From CAWFGW01 sp963815495 (GTDB lineage Bacteria; Bacteroidota; Bacteroidia; Cytophagales; JAAEPT01): 64,000 nt of DNA. Location: NCBI GenBank assembly GCA_963815495.1, contig CAWFGW010000028.1:372001-436000 (forward strand), given 5' to 3'. Under the pieces are notes generated by a model. The model did not search any database and was not told the origin of the DNA. It worked only from the letters and a program-made list of their open reading frames with translations. Positions 9,885-19,122 of this stretch are shown one piece after another. Within the stretch, counting starts at the first letter, position 1, and each line of letters begins with the position of its first letter. Both the position numbers and the translations under genes were made by a program.

Positions 9885-10574
9885 ATGGATTATAAAGTAC
9901 CCCATACCGATGTAAACCTTTATCAATTAGTTGATTCGGCATTTCCTATAGGTGGGTTTGTTTATTCCTTAGGCATGGAGTCGGCCATTAAACATGGGGT
10001 GTTGACTAATAACGATGATGTCTTACACTATTTAAAAACTTATTTGAATCAAATCATTTCATTTGACTTTCCCTTTTTTGATGCGGGTTATAGGTATATA
10101 AATGAAGAAGAGGAGTGGAGTAAAATGATGGTTACCTATGAAGCGATGTTGATGAATCCAAGCATTTATAAAAGCTCAGTGGTTTTGGGTAAAAACTGGA
10201 TCAAACTCATTTGTTCACTTTATACATGTGATAAGCTAACAAATATACAGCGCCATTTCAGTAAGCATAACTTAACATTTCACCATGTGGTAATTCTCGC
10301 ATTAGGGAGTGCCGCTTTAGGGATTCAACAAGATACACTGAAGGAAATGTATTTATATTCAGCTCTACGTGACCAAATTAGTGCCCTAACTCGATTAGGA
10401 ACCGTTGGCCCGCAAGGGGGGCAATCATTACTTACTTTATTACTTCAAGAAGGAAAATCACAATTAAAAAAATACCAACCAAAACACTATGAAGAAGCTA
10501 CTAAGTCGGCTTATCTATTAGAAATTTTACAACTAAATCATCATAAAATTTATTCTAAGCTATTTCAAAATTAG
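9885..10574 (+). CDS. ureF: Urease accessory protein UreF
   Basis: A 229-residue all-helical protein with UreF hallmarks: LYQLVDSAFPIGGFVYSLGM at the N-terminus and a later LTRLGTVGPQGGQSLL segment. UreF bridges UreD and UreG in the complex that inserts nickel into apo-urease and gates GTP hydrolysis by UreG. Normal length. It follows ureC directly and precedes ureG by 30 bp. No ureE gene lies between ureC and ureF, its usual place. Confidence 0.9.
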   Translation: MDYKVPHTDVNLYQLVDSAFPIGGFVYSLGMESAIKHGVLTNNDDVLHYLKTYLNQIISFDFPFFDAGYRYINEEEEWSKMMVTYEAMLMNPSIYKSSVVLGKNWIKLICSLYTCDKLTNIQRHFSKHNLTFHHVVILALGSAALGIQQDTLKEMYLYSALRDQISALTRLGTVGPQGGQSLLTLLLQEGKSQLKKYQPKHYEEATKSAYLLEILQLNHHKIYSKLFQN

Positions 10575-10604
10575 CATCAATTTATTAACCCAAACAAACA
10601 TATT

Positions 10605-11336
10605 ATGAGTTTCTTAAGACACCCTCAGTTTCATTTATTAGACTTCGATTCACCAGGTGATTTTGCTACCAGAGAGTTCATGCGCCAAGATCGGGATTTT
10701 AAAAAGCGACCATTTACCATCGGTATTGGTGGCCCGGTAGGTACAGGGAAAACCGCTTTAATTCGCCAACTATGTGTGGCACTTCGGGATAAAATGGAAC
10801 TGGCGGTAGTGACCAATGATATTTTTACCAAAGAAGATGCTGAATTTTTAACTCGAAATGAAGCCTTACACCCGAGTAGAATTGTCGGTGTTGAAACTGG
10901 TGGGTGCCCACACTCGGCCATCCGTGAAGATATTTCAGCTAACATGCACGCCTTGGAAGAGCTGTGTGAGCAGTTTCCACAATTGGATATGTTGATTGTA
11001 GAAAGTGGTGGCGATAATCTAGCTGCTCACTTTAGTAGGGAGTTAGTCGATTATTCTATTTATGTTATTGATGTTTCTGGTGGTGATAAAATTCCTCGGA
11101 AAGGTGGCCCAGGTATAACACAATCCGATTTATTAATTATTAATAAAATTGATTTAGCAGAATTAATAGGTGCAGATTTATCGGTAATGGATCGAGATGC
11201 TAAAAAAATGCGCGGAAACGGTCCTTTTTTGTTTGCCAGAGCGAAAGACAAATATGGATTAGATGAAATTATCGGACACATACTTCATTCAAAAGCACAT
11301 GCATTAAATGAAGGGCATCATCATCACAGCCACTAA
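10605..11336 (+). CDS. ureG: Urease accessory GTPase UreG with His-rich tail
   Basis: A 243-residue SIMIBI GTPase that carries nickel to urease. The P-loop GGPVGTGKT is at residues 42-50, the nickel-binding CPH motif is at residues 101-103 ([13 protein letters not shown]), and [12 protein letters not shown] is the conserved switch segment. It has about 35 extra residues ahead of the core and ends in the His-rich GHHHHSH. The tail could store or ferry nickel and so partly cover for the missing UreE; this is inference. The gene converges on ureD, with 91 bp between the stop codons. Confidence 0.95.
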   Translation: MSFLRHPQFHLLDFDSPGDFATREFMRQDRDFKKRPFTIGIGGPVGTGKTALIRQLCVALRDKMELAVVTNDIFTKEDAEFLTRNEALHPSRIVGVETGGCPHSAIREDISANMHALEELCEQFPQLDMLIVESGGDNLAAHFSRELVDYSIYVIDVSGGDKIPRKGGPGITQSDLLIINKIDLAELIGADLSVMDRDAKKMRGNGPFLFARAKDKYGLDEIIGHILHSKAHALNEGHHHHSH

Positions 11337-11427
11337 CAGTTGAGTTAAGATGGTCTTGGATCATCATTCCGGGAAATGGTGCTTTAATCGCCCCATCGAA
11401 GTACTGTTTCTCCGGAATCTCACTTGG

Positions 11428-12249
11428 CTAATATTTTCTAATTAACGGGTCAAATTGCAACAGTCGATCACTATAAAGTGCATTGGATATTTTTTCGATT
11501 ACTTTTCTTAGAGGTATAACTTCAGAAGAAGTAAACCGTCCCGCATAGGTGTTTGGGTTGATCCTATCAACTGTTGATTTTATTTTTCTATTAGCATAAA
11601 TGCCCTCATTGATTTGATTTAATGTGTTTTCAAGAATTTCAACTTTTTCTAAGTTTTCATTTCCTATTAAATAAATGTTCATAAAGGTGATGTTGTTACC
11701 CAACAACGCAGGGGAGTAAATATCCATATCATCGGGAGACAAATGAATCTTATCGCGCATAAGCAGTTGATTGTTTAAAAAAACCGAGGTGTCAGAAAAA
11801 TATTCCTTAAATTCATATTGTTCACCATTGTCTGTTCTACCCGCCACGACCCAGTCTACCAATAAAAGAACAGCTCCAATAGCAAGTTTATATGTGGATT
11901 TTTGAGAAAATGATCCTCCTTTATGCATCACTAAAGGGTCATTTAGGAACACATGAAACGCATTTTTATCCAGATTAGCATCAATAGTTTGATTACAGAT
12001 AATTCCGGTACTTTCATAAATACGTGTATTGGCTTGAGAGCTAATGATTGAGTTGGTGTTTTCACCACATTTCACATCTAAAAAAATGGAATCCCCCTGT
12101 ACAAATCCACCCCCATAATTAGTGAGCATGCAAAAACTGCAACTTGGAGATGATTTTGGATTGATTATTTTTAAAGGTTTGACACTATATTGTTGTGTTA
12201 ACACGGTTTTGCCGTCTATCTGTTTGAATTCAATGAAAGATTTATCCAT
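11428..12249 (-). CDS. ureD: Urease accessory protein UreD
   Basis: A 273-residue UreD/UreH-type scaffold. Typical motifs are NYGGGFVQGDSIFLDVKCGE near the N-terminus, SSQANTRIYES, and the central VDWVVAGRTDNGEQYEF. UreD binds apo-urease and, with UreF and UreG, forms the nickel-insertion complex. It is on the opposite strand to the rest of the cluster, so it must have its own promoter in the 110-bp region it shares with the histidine kinase gene. The frame stays open and protein-like for about 50 codons after its TAG stop (see findings). Confidence 0.9.
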   Translation of the reverse strand: MDKSFIEFKQIDGKTVLTQQYSVKPLKIINPKSSPSCSFCMLTNYGGGFVQGDSIFLDVKCGENTNSIISSQANTRIYESTGIICNQTIDANLDKNAFHVFLNDPLVMHKGGSFSQKSTYKLAIGAVLLLVDWVVAGRTDNGEQYEFKEYFSDTSVFLNNQLLMRDKIHLSPDDMDIYSPALLGNNITFMNIYLIGNENLEKVEILENTLNQINEGIYANRKIKSTVDRINPNTYAGRFTSSEVIPLRKVIEKISNALYSDRLLQFDPLIRKY

Positions 12250-12359
12250 TCAAAATTTAAAATCAAAGTTTATATAATATACTTATTCCTTATGATAAGT
12301 AAAAGCCTTGTTATTGCGCCAAAATTAAACTTATTTTACCTAGGTAATGAAGTTTGACT

Positions 12360-14183
12360 ATGTTTTTTAACTTAAAGAAATCCAAAGGCGATTATCCTAA
12401 CGAAAAAGAGACATTCAAATGGGTGAATTTGATGTATATACTTGCGCTTTCAATGATTGCGTTAGTTACGATTGTTAGCCAACGTTTAATTCAGGATTAC
12501 TTAAGTAATCAAGTCAAAGACTCGCGATTAATCAACATCTCCGCGCGCATGCGAACGTATAGTCAAATGCTAAGTAAAACGGCCTTGTTAATCGAACGAC
12601 AAAGTGATGTTGAAGCTAACAGAAAGGAGTTCTTAAATACGTTAAAACAGTTTCAAAAGTCACACAATGGATTGATCTCAGGCAGTGATTTTTTTGACTT
12701 ACCCGAAACTGACCGAGTAGACCTAGAACAAATGTATAGTATCATTGAGGGGCCTTACAATAAAATTATCGAAGCTTCAGACTCATTGATTTACGAATTA
12801 TACAAACCTAGCCCTGACCCTGAATTTATATCCACCAATGTGAATACGATACTTAGCTATGAAAAATCCTACTTATTAGGTATGGAGTTGATTGTATTCG
12901 ATTATGATCGTTTCTCCAGAAATAGTGTGATGCATCTAAAAAGAATGGAATATTATTTATCAGGTTTTGTTCTGTTTATGTTAGTAATGGAGGCACTTTT
13001 TATCTTTTATCCGATATCAAAACGCATTAAAAAGAACATGCAGCGATTGGTTGAATCCCAAGAAGAACATAAACGATTGGCTTCAGAAATGAAGAAATCA
13101 AATGTAATACTAGAAAACTCACATCGTGAATTGCGGGAGAGGGATTTTGCATTAGAAAAGGCAAATTATCTTGTTAAAACAGATGATAAAGGAATCATTC
13201 TTTACGCCAATGATAAATATGCACACGTAGCTAAGTATCCAATCCACGAGTTAGTAGGAAAACCATTGTTTTATAACAATATGGGAGGAGATGAAAGTGT
13301 CATCTATGATCATATAAGAGATGAAACACGGAAAAAAGAAGTATGGCAAGGAGAAATTTTTGACCACGCGTCTGATGGAACAGGTTTTTGGTTAGATGTT
13401 ACATTAATGCCCATTTTTAATAATAAGGGAGAGTTATACCAATACTTAGTGATTTGTACTGACGTTACGAAGCGAAAAAATACCGAAAGAAAGCTTCGTT
13501 TATTGATGGAAGAGAAACTTAAGAGTCAAAAAGACGAACAAAAGATCAAATCGTATTCGATTATTACAGGACAAGAAAAAGAAAGAAAACGAGTTGCCGC
13601 AGAAATCCATGATGGAATTGGACAAATGCTAACGAGTATGCGAATGCGTATTGAGATGTTAGAAACACAATACCCCAATTTTGCTAATGACGTAAATGAT
13701 ATTCAAAAGTTACTTCAATCTATTATCGATGAAACCCGAAGAATCTGTTCTAATTTATTACCTAATGTCTTAGATGACTTTGGACTGCGAGCTGCAGTAA
13801 ATGATATTGTAAAATCCATTCAAGAGAATTCTGAGTTACAAATACGATTCGAAGAGTCACTAATGTTAGAATATGTTGATAGAGAAATAGAGGTAGGGGT
13901 TTTTAGAATAATTCAGGAAGCATTGAATAATATTATGAAGCATGCCGAAGCCACTGAAGTATTTATTTTTTTAGAAAATGATAAAAACAAGTTAAATTTA
14001 TCAATAAAAGACAATGGCAAGGGATTCTCATTTGATGAGAATGAACTTTTTATGAAAGAATTAGCAAAAAAGAATAATGGATTGAGAAATATGAAGGAAC
14101 GAGCGGAACTTTTAGGGGGGAATTTAGTTATTAGCTCCAAACGGAAACTTGGAACCTCAATTCAATTAACTATATCATTATAA
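12360..14183 (+). CDS. NarX-like sensor histidine kinase (PilJ/type IV N-terminal domain, PAS, HisKA_3)
   Basis: A 607-residue membrane kinase. Membrane helices lie near residues 20-42 and 195-215 and bracket an extracytoplasmic helical domain starting INISARMRTYSQMLSKTALL, which resembles the PilJ/NarX P-box that senses nitrate and nitrite in NarX. A coiled-coil, one PAS domain (about 265-375), a HisKA_3 dimerisation helix with phospho-acceptor His417 (AAEIHDGIGQ) and a HATPase (NNIMKHAEA, DNGKGFSF, GLRNMKERAELLGG) follow. ATG 12360 is chosen over TTG 12354. Its partner regulator starts one base after its stop. The ligand is unknown; proximity to urease suggests a nitrogen signal. Confidence 0.85.
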   Translation: MFFNLKKSKGDYPNEKETFKWVNLMYILALSMIALVTIVSQRLIQDYLSNQVKDSRLINISARMRTYSQMLSKTALLIERQSDVEANRKEFLNTLKQFQKSHNGLISGSDFFDLPETDRVDLEQMYSIIEGPYNKIIEASDSLIYELYKPSPDPEFISTNVNTILSYEKSYLLGMELIVFDYDRFSRNSVMHLKRMEYYLSGFVLFMLVMEALFIFYPISKRIKKNMQRLVESQEEHKRLASEMKKSNVILENSHRELRERDFALEKANYLVKTDDKGIILYANDKYAHVAKYPIHELVGKPLFYNNMGGDESVIYDHIRDETRKKEVWQGEIFDHASDGTGFWLDVTLMPIFNNKGELYQYLVICTDVTKRKNTERKLRLLMEEKLKSQKDEQKIKSYSIITGQEKERKRVAAEIHDGIGQMLTSMRMRIEMLETQYPNFANDVNDIQKLLQSIIDETRRICSNLLPNVLDDFGLRAAVNDIVKSIQENSELQIRFEESLMLEYVDREIEVGVFRIIQEALNNIMKHAEATEVFIFLENDKNKLNLSIKDNGKGFSFDENELFMKELAKKNNGLRNMKERAELLGGNLVISSKRKLGTSIQLTISL

Positions 14184-14184
14184 T

Positions 14185-14850
14185 ATGGCGACAATAAAAA
14201 TTGTTTTAGCAGATGATCATGAGATTTTTAGAAATGGTTTAAAGCAACTCATCGATAAGGAGTTGGATATGGAGGTAATTGGTGAAGCTGCTACGGGTGT
14301 TGAAGCGCTGGATTTAGTAGATAAACTTAATCCAGATCTTTTAATTTTAGACATAAGTATGCCTGAAATGAATGGTTTAGAGGCAGCCGAGATATTAAAG
14401 AACTCAAAGAAAAGCACTAAAATCGTCATATTTTCTTTGTATGATAACGAAGATTATGTCATTAAAGCTTTAAATGTTGGGGCTTCAGGTTTCCTTCTTA
14501 AAGATACTAGCAACAAAATATTCCTTCACGCCCTACGGTCGGTGCATAATGGGGGACATTATTACATCGGTGAGGTTTCAGATGTGGTGATACGTCACCT
14601 GACCAATGCTAAAAATTCTGATTTTTATCAAAACACAACTGGAAGTAATTCATCCGTTCAAGTGCAATTGTCTAACCGAGAAAAAGAAATTATTGATTTA
14701 ATCGCATTAGGTAAAAATAGCAAACAAACAGCTGATGAACTGGGTGTAAGTGTAAGAACAGTTGATGCACACCGATTAAATATATTGCGAAAATATTCAG
14801 TAAACAGTATGGATGAGGTGTTAGCTTTTAGAGAAAAAATTATTCAGTAA
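14185..14850 (+). CDS. NarL/LuxR-family response regulator
   Basis: A 221-residue regulator with a receiver domain (residues 1-120; acidic pair Asp10-Asp11, phospho-acceptor Asp56 in LLILDISMPEMNG, Lys near 108) and a LuxR-type helix-turn-helix at about 155-215 (LSNREKEIIDLIALGKNSKQ, SVRTVDAHRLNIL). It is the evident partner of the preceding HisKA_3 kinase. The targets are unknown; urease and transport genes are candidates only because they are adjacent. Confidence 0.92.
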   Translation: MATIKIVLADDHEIFRNGLKQLIDKELDMEVIGEAATGVEALDLVDKLNPDLLILDISMPEMNGLEAAEILKNSKKSTKIVIFSLYDNEDYVIKALNVGASGFLLKDTSNKIFLHALRSVHNGGHYYIGEVSDVVIRHLTNAKNSDFYQNTTGSNSSVQVQLSNREKEIIDLIALGKNSKQTADELGVSVRTVDAHRLNILRKYSVNSMDEVLAFREKIIQ

Positions 14851-15077
14851 TGACTTAAGGTTGAGCAATCATCTACATGAGACGAATACTAAATTAAAGG
14901 GCGAGAACTTTTAGTAATCAACTTTTTTATCCAGTTTTTGGCATGGTATTATCTTCTACTGAAAAGTAAGCCCAAAAATGCTGTTGTGCATAAATACCTC
15001 TAAAAAGTTAACTTTAAGGGTGTTTTAATTAAATAAAATAAAGTATTTTAGTTGCTTGTTCACTAATTAATGATTCT

Positions 15078-15437
15078 ATGAAGTCTATTCTTGCATTCCT
15101 TTTTTTAGCAGTTACATCGTTTAGTTTTTCGCAAGAAATAGAAATAAAAGAAGCTACCTTGTTTATCAAAGGACAGGATCAAACAACATCAGAATTAACT
15201 TGGACAGAGAACGGTTATATCTATGATGAACCCGTTTTAGATGTTTTCACCATTAGTACTGTAGATGAAGATGTGTATAAATTGACGGTATTCAACAGTT
15301 TTGGTGAGAAAATAATGTATCAAAAAAATCTGGATAACCTTATTTCGGTCGATGTGTCGGAGTTATCACAAGGAACTTACTACGTTGTACTAAGAGGAGA
15401 TCGATTCAAAAAGTCGTTTAAATTTACAAAAGTTTGA
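15078..15437 (+). CDS. Small secreted protein made mostly of a T9SS type A-like sorting domain
   Basis: A 119-residue protein with a Sec signal peptide (residues 1-18, ending SFSQ). Residues about 45-119 look like a Por secretion/T9SS type A C-terminal domain: YKLTVFNSFGEKIMYQ, VDVSELSQGTYYVVLRGD and a basic end (KKSFKFTKV). In normal T9SS cargo this domain follows a large passenger; here only about 25 residues precede it, so it is either a stand-alone beta-sandwich protein or the remnant of a larger cargo. It has no obvious operon partner. The secretion route is inferred. Confidence 0.65.
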   Translation: MKSILAFLFLAVTSFSFSQEIEIKEATLFIKGQDQTTSELTWTENGYIYDEPVLDVFTISTVDEDVYKLTVFNSFGEKIMYQKNLDNLISVDVSELSQGTYYVVLRGDRFKKSFKFTKV

Positions 15438-15487
15438 CTTTAATAATCGACATCATTTTTAGCTTCATCTTCGAGTAAATACAATAC

Positions 15488-15518
15488 TTGGCTTTGTTTT
15501 AAATTCTTCTCATTTTTG
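15488..15518 (+). promoter_or_regulatory. Candidate Bacteroidota-type promoter for the MORN gene
   Basis: TTG at 15488-15490 and CATTTTTG at 15511-15518 (one mismatch to the phylum's -7 element TAnnTTTG), 20 bases apart, which is the usual spacing. A start site soon after would leave a short leader before the GTG at 15552. This is pattern matching only. Confidence 0.3.
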
Positions 15519-15551
15519 AGTCAACATCTGTAGGAAAACTAAAGCCTTTCT

Positions 15552-17429
15552 GTGGTTAAAAAACTATTCATAGTATCAATTTTCACTTTATTTATCAGTA
15601 AAGCTGTGTTAGGGCAATCCTATAAAACAGATAGCCTAAAAAAAATTGAGCTTTGGTATGATGATGAATTTCAGGTTCGAAAATTAAAATCTGTTTTCTA
15701 TGTTTTAAAAGATGATATCAACATCATGCATGGCAAAATGATTTCATATTACGAAAGTGGCAAAATGATTTCTGAAGGAGAATATATTATGAATGAACCC
15801 GTTGGTACCTGGAAATATTATTTTGAAGACGGCAACTTAAAAATGGTTGCCGAATTAAAAAATTCAAAAGAGGGTTATTGGAAGTATTTTTATGAAAATG
15901 GAGGTCTTAAACAAGAAGGGAAAATAGTTAATAACAAACAAGAAGGTTATTGGACTTATTACTATGAAAATGGAAACACGAAAAGCGAAGGGTTTTATAA
16001 GGCTGGCATTAAAGATGGCGATTGGAATTACTTTTTTGAAAATTCTGAAATAAAGGCTGAGGCAACCTATGATAACGGAAATGGATATTATAAAGAATAC
16101 TTCATGAATGGAAGTATTAAAATGGAAGGACAAACAGTGAACAATCAGAGTGAAGGTATTTGGAAATATTATTACCCCTCAGGAAAACTTCAAGCTGAAG
16201 GTTACGAATTGCATGGCGTAAAAAATGGCCACTGGGATTATTATTTTGAAAACGGACAAGTATCTAGTGAAGGTAACTATGTGAATGGAAAGCAACAGGA
16301 TAATTGGATTTATTATTATGACAACGGCATAGTTAGTTCTACTGGATCCCACTATGAAGGTAATAAAGATGGACACTGGAAATTATTTCATAAAGATGGT
16401 GCTTTTAAAGGGGAAGGTATTTTTAAACGTGGGGACGGTGAGTATAAAGAATATTATGAGAGCGGTGTACTTAAAATTATAGGTCAAGTAAAAGACAATA
16501 AAAACAGTGGTTTGTGGAAGTATTATTACCCTGATGGAACGTTAGAGGGTGAATGTGATTTTGTAGAAGGCAAAGGGGATTATGTCGGCTATTATAAAAA
16601 TGGCGAACTAAAAATGAAAGGACGAATTGAAGATAATCTTAAAATCGGTATTTGGGAACTGTATAATGAAGATGGTTCATTAGCAGGTTATTATAAAACT
16701 TTATATGATGAATCGGGTAAGGAGATCTTTAAGAAAAACACAACAAATCCTTTAACTTCCATACAAGACACTGCAAACATTGAACAAGAAATAGTTAAGC
16801 TTCCGGACTATAAATACAAGCCCAAAAAAAAATCGAAAATAAAGTGGTTTAACTCTAAAATAAATGAATATGAAGGGATAATTCTAGGATCAAATCCGTT
16901 GGCTTTTGTAAATGCCACTTTTCCAGTAAGTGTTGAGTATTATTACCAAGAGCGACTAGGTTACGAAATGGAGTATTCAATTATTCGAAACCCGTTTTTT
17001 TTATCTGATAGTAAAATCCCTGATAACATTGTTTTCAATAGAGGACAAGCAATTGATTTCGCACAACGTTTATATGAACCTGCAAAATCTTATGGGATGT
17101 TGTATTATGGCCAACGTGTGCGGTTTAAAACAAACGTATTTAGCGCTTTTGCAGCAGATACTTTACCTAGTGTACCAGCAGTGGAAAGAATTAATGCGAG
17201 AGAAAATTCAATTGAGTATTTATTAATGTTTGGCAATCGCGTATTTAACAGAGGGTACAGTCACCCTGGGTTTACGTTTGATATCTTTATTACTGCAGGA
17301 GTGGGGTACCGCTGGTTTATGAAAAAATATGAAGAAACTCCCATAAGAAAGGCCCTTTTCGAAAATGTACCACAAGAAAAGATTTTTATACCCTATCGGT
17401 TAGAGTTTAGTTTTGGGTATCTATTTTAA
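15552..17429 (+). CDS. MORN/YwqK-repeat protein with C-terminal beta-barrel-like domain
   Basis: A 625-residue protein starting with GTG; residues 1-22 are a signal peptide. Residues about 65-390 contain some 14 tandem repeats of 22-24 residues with the pattern YYYENGxLKxEGxYxNxxxxGxW, the MORN-like repeat also found in YwqK proteins. Residues about 410-625 are different: alternating aromatic strands ending LEFSFGYLF with a terminal Phe, as in outer-membrane barrels. A surface-exposed repeat plate anchored by a barrel is possible but unproven. Function is unknown. A FAD enzyme gene starts 4 bp after its stop. Confidence 0.7.
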   Translation: MVKKLFIVSIFTLFISKAVLGQSYKTDSLKKIELWYDDEFQVRKLKSVFYVLKDDINIMHGKMISYYESGKMISEGEYIMNEPVGTWKYYFEDGNLKMVAELKNSKEGYWKYFYENGGLKQEGKIVNNKQEGYWTYYYENGNTKSEGFYKAGIKDGDWNYFFENSEIKAEATYDNGNGYYKEYFMNGSIKMEGQTVNNQSEGIWKYYYPSGKLQAEGYELHGVKNGHWDYYFENGQVSSEGNYVNGKQQDNWIYYYDNGIVSSTGSHYEGNKDGHWKLFHKDGAFKGEGIFKRGDGEYKEYYESGVLKIIGQVKDNKNSGLWKYYYPDGTLEGECDFVEGKGDYVGYYKNGELKMKGRIEDNLKIGIWELYNEDGSLAGYYKTLYDESGKEIFKKNTTNPLTSIQDTANIEQEIVKLPDYKYKPKKKSKIKWFNSKINEYEGIILGSNPLAFVNATFPVSVEYYYQERLGYEMEYSIIRNPFFLSDSKIPDNIVFNRGQAIDFAQRLYEPAKSYGMLYYGQRVRFKTNVFSAFAADTLPSVPAVERINARENSIEYLLMFGNRVFNRGYSHPGFTFDIFITAGVGYRWFMKKYEETPIRKALFENVPQEKIFIPYRLEFSFGYLF

Positions 17430-17433
17430 ATCG

Positions 17434-19002
17434 ATGAAACAAATCCAACTACGTCTGCGTCCTGATGAAGCATTTAATAACGCTGCTTTGTTGGAATCTC
17501 TTATGAGGGCGACTAATACACGGCAGCTCACTTCTAATGATTTTAAGGTTGTAAAACGCTCAATTGATGCGCGTAAAAAGCAAACCATTGTTCAACTTGA
17601 AGTACTATTGCTTGAAGGTGGAAATCCTCCTGAATTAGATTGGTCACTAAGTCGGTTACAAGGTGTTAATACCAAAGAAGAAGTGCTTATTGTGGGAGCT
17701 GGTCCAGCAGGTTTGTTTGCTGCTTTAAAAGCTATCGAAAATGGTTTGAAGCCAATCATTATAGAGCGCGGTAAGGATGTTAGAGCGCGCAGAAGAGATT
17801 TAGCAGATATCAACAAAAACAACATCGTGAATCCTGACTCCAACTATTGTTTCGGAGAAGGTGGTGCAGGTACTTATTCCGATGGCAAACTCTATACACG
17901 TTCAAAAAAACGGGGCGATGTCAAACGAATTTTAGAAATTTTGGTAGCCTTTGGAGCAACAGATGAAATTTTAATTGATGCTCATCCGCACATTGGAACA
18001 AACAAATTGCCAAAACTCATTCAATCGATTCGTGAAAAAATTATTGAATGTGGAGGTGAAGTCCGTTTTGAAACGCGTTTAACCGATTTAATAATTGAGT
18101 CTGGGAAAATTAAGGCTATTGAAGTGAATAATAATGAAAATATTAAAGTTACTTCTGTGGTCCTGGCAACAGGTCACTCGGCTCGCGACATCTTCCATTT
18201 GTTAAAAAAACATCACATTAAACAAGAAGCAAAACCATTTGCTTTAGGTGTACGAGTAGAACACAGTCAAAATCTCATTGATCAAATTCAATATAAATGT
18301 GATACCAAAGGAAGAGGTGATTATTTACCTGCTGCAGCATATTCACTGGTAGAGCAAGTCAATTATAAAGGTAAAGATAATGGCGTATTTTCGTTTTGTA
18401 TGTGTCCGGGTGGCTTTATTGTACCTGCTGCAACAGCACCTGGAGAAGTCGTTGTGAATGGCATGTCTCCTTCACGAAGGGATTCTAAGTATTCAAATTC
18501 GGGTATTGTTGTTTCTGTAGATGAAAGTGATTTTTCTCACTACAAAGAATATGGTGAATTAGCTGGGTTAATGTTTCAGTCAGAAGTAGAACAACGTGCT
18601 TGTCAATTAGCGGGAGGCACGCAAGCAGCACCCGCACAGCGAATAGTTGATTTTGTAAATAGAAAAGTTTCTAATTCGTTGTTAGAAACATCTTATCAAC
18701 CGGGCTTGGTTTCCACGGACCTGTGGGAGGTGTTGCCCGAAAAAGTAGCCTATATCTTATCTAAAGGGTTTGTAGGCTTCGGTAAAAAAATGAAAGGGTA
18801 CTTTACCAATGAAGCTCAAATAGTAGGGGTAGAGTCACGAACTTCTAGTCCTGTACGAATTCCCAGAGACAAAATCACCCTTCAACACCCCGAAATTAGT
18901 AATCTTTATCCGTGTGGGGAAGGTGCAGGTTATGCTGGAGGAATAGTTTCTGCAGCAATGGATGGCGAAAAAGTTATTGAAGCTATTTTACAATGTCGTT
19001 GA
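17434..19002 (+). CDS. FAD-dependent oxidoreductase (uncharacterised COG2509-type dehydrogenase)
   Basis: A 522-residue cytoplasmic flavoprotein. A basic N-terminal domain of about 85 residues precedes the dinucleotide-binding motif VLIVGAGPAGLFAALKA; further conserved parts are the FGEGGAGTYSDGKL segment, VLATGHSARDI and the C-terminal LYPCGEGAGYAGGIVSAAMD that closes the FAD site. This order matches a widespread family of unassigned FAD-dependent dehydrogenases. Start ATG 17434 is preferred over an in-frame TTG at 17413 that would overlap the MORN gene. Substrate unknown. Confidence 0.85.
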   Translation: MKQIQLRLRPDEAFNNAALLESLMRATNTRQLTSNDFKVVKRSIDARKKQTIVQLEVLLLEGGNPPELDWSLSRLQGVNTKEEVLIVGAGPAGLFAALKAIENGLKPIIIERGKDVRARRRDLADINKNNIVNPDSNYCFGEGGAGTYSDGKLYTRSKKRGDVKRILEILVAFGATDEILIDAHPHIGTNKLPKLIQSIREKIIECGGEVRFETRLTDLIIESGKIKAIEVNNNENIKVTSVVLATGHSARDIFHLLKKHHIKQEAKPFALGVRVEHSQNLIDQIQYKCDTKGRGDYLPAAAYSLVEQVNYKGKDNGVFSFCMCPGGFIVPAATAPGEVVVNGMSPSRRDSKYSNSGIVVSVDESDFSHYKEYGELAGLMFQSEVEQRACQLAGGTQAAPAQRIVDFVNRKVSNSLLETSYQPGLVSTDLWEVLPEKVAYILSKGFVGFGKKMKGYFTNEAQIVGVESRTSSPVRIPRDKITLQHPEISNLYPCGEGAGYAGGIVSAAMDGEKVIEAILQCR

Positions 19003-19073
19003 CTTAAAAGGTTGAAAATTGCAGACTAAAGATTTTAAATTTTTATTTTTTCAGTCCTTAGTTGGTTTTGTAG

Positions 19074-19122
19074 TGAATAATGAATAATGAATAATGAATA
19101 ATGAATAATGAATAATGAATAG
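19074..19122. repeat. Short tandem repeat TGAATAA, six perfect copies plus one variant
   Basis: Six perfect 7-base units TGAATAA at 19074-19115 and a seventh reading TGAATAG at 19116-19122. The array sits in the 325-bp intergenic region between the FAD enzyme and the CoA-binding protein. It has no spacers and is not a CRISPR. Such arrays can vary in copy number by slippage. Confidence 0.95.

Noticed and set aside
11350..11445. A 31-codon top-strand frame between ureG and ureD starting at ATG 11350
   Set aside because: Its composition is less protein-like than the opposite-strand continuation of ureD, and no start signal is seen.
19074..19122. Tandem TGAATAA array as a CRISPR
   Set aside because: Units are 7 bases with no spacers and no cas genes are present.
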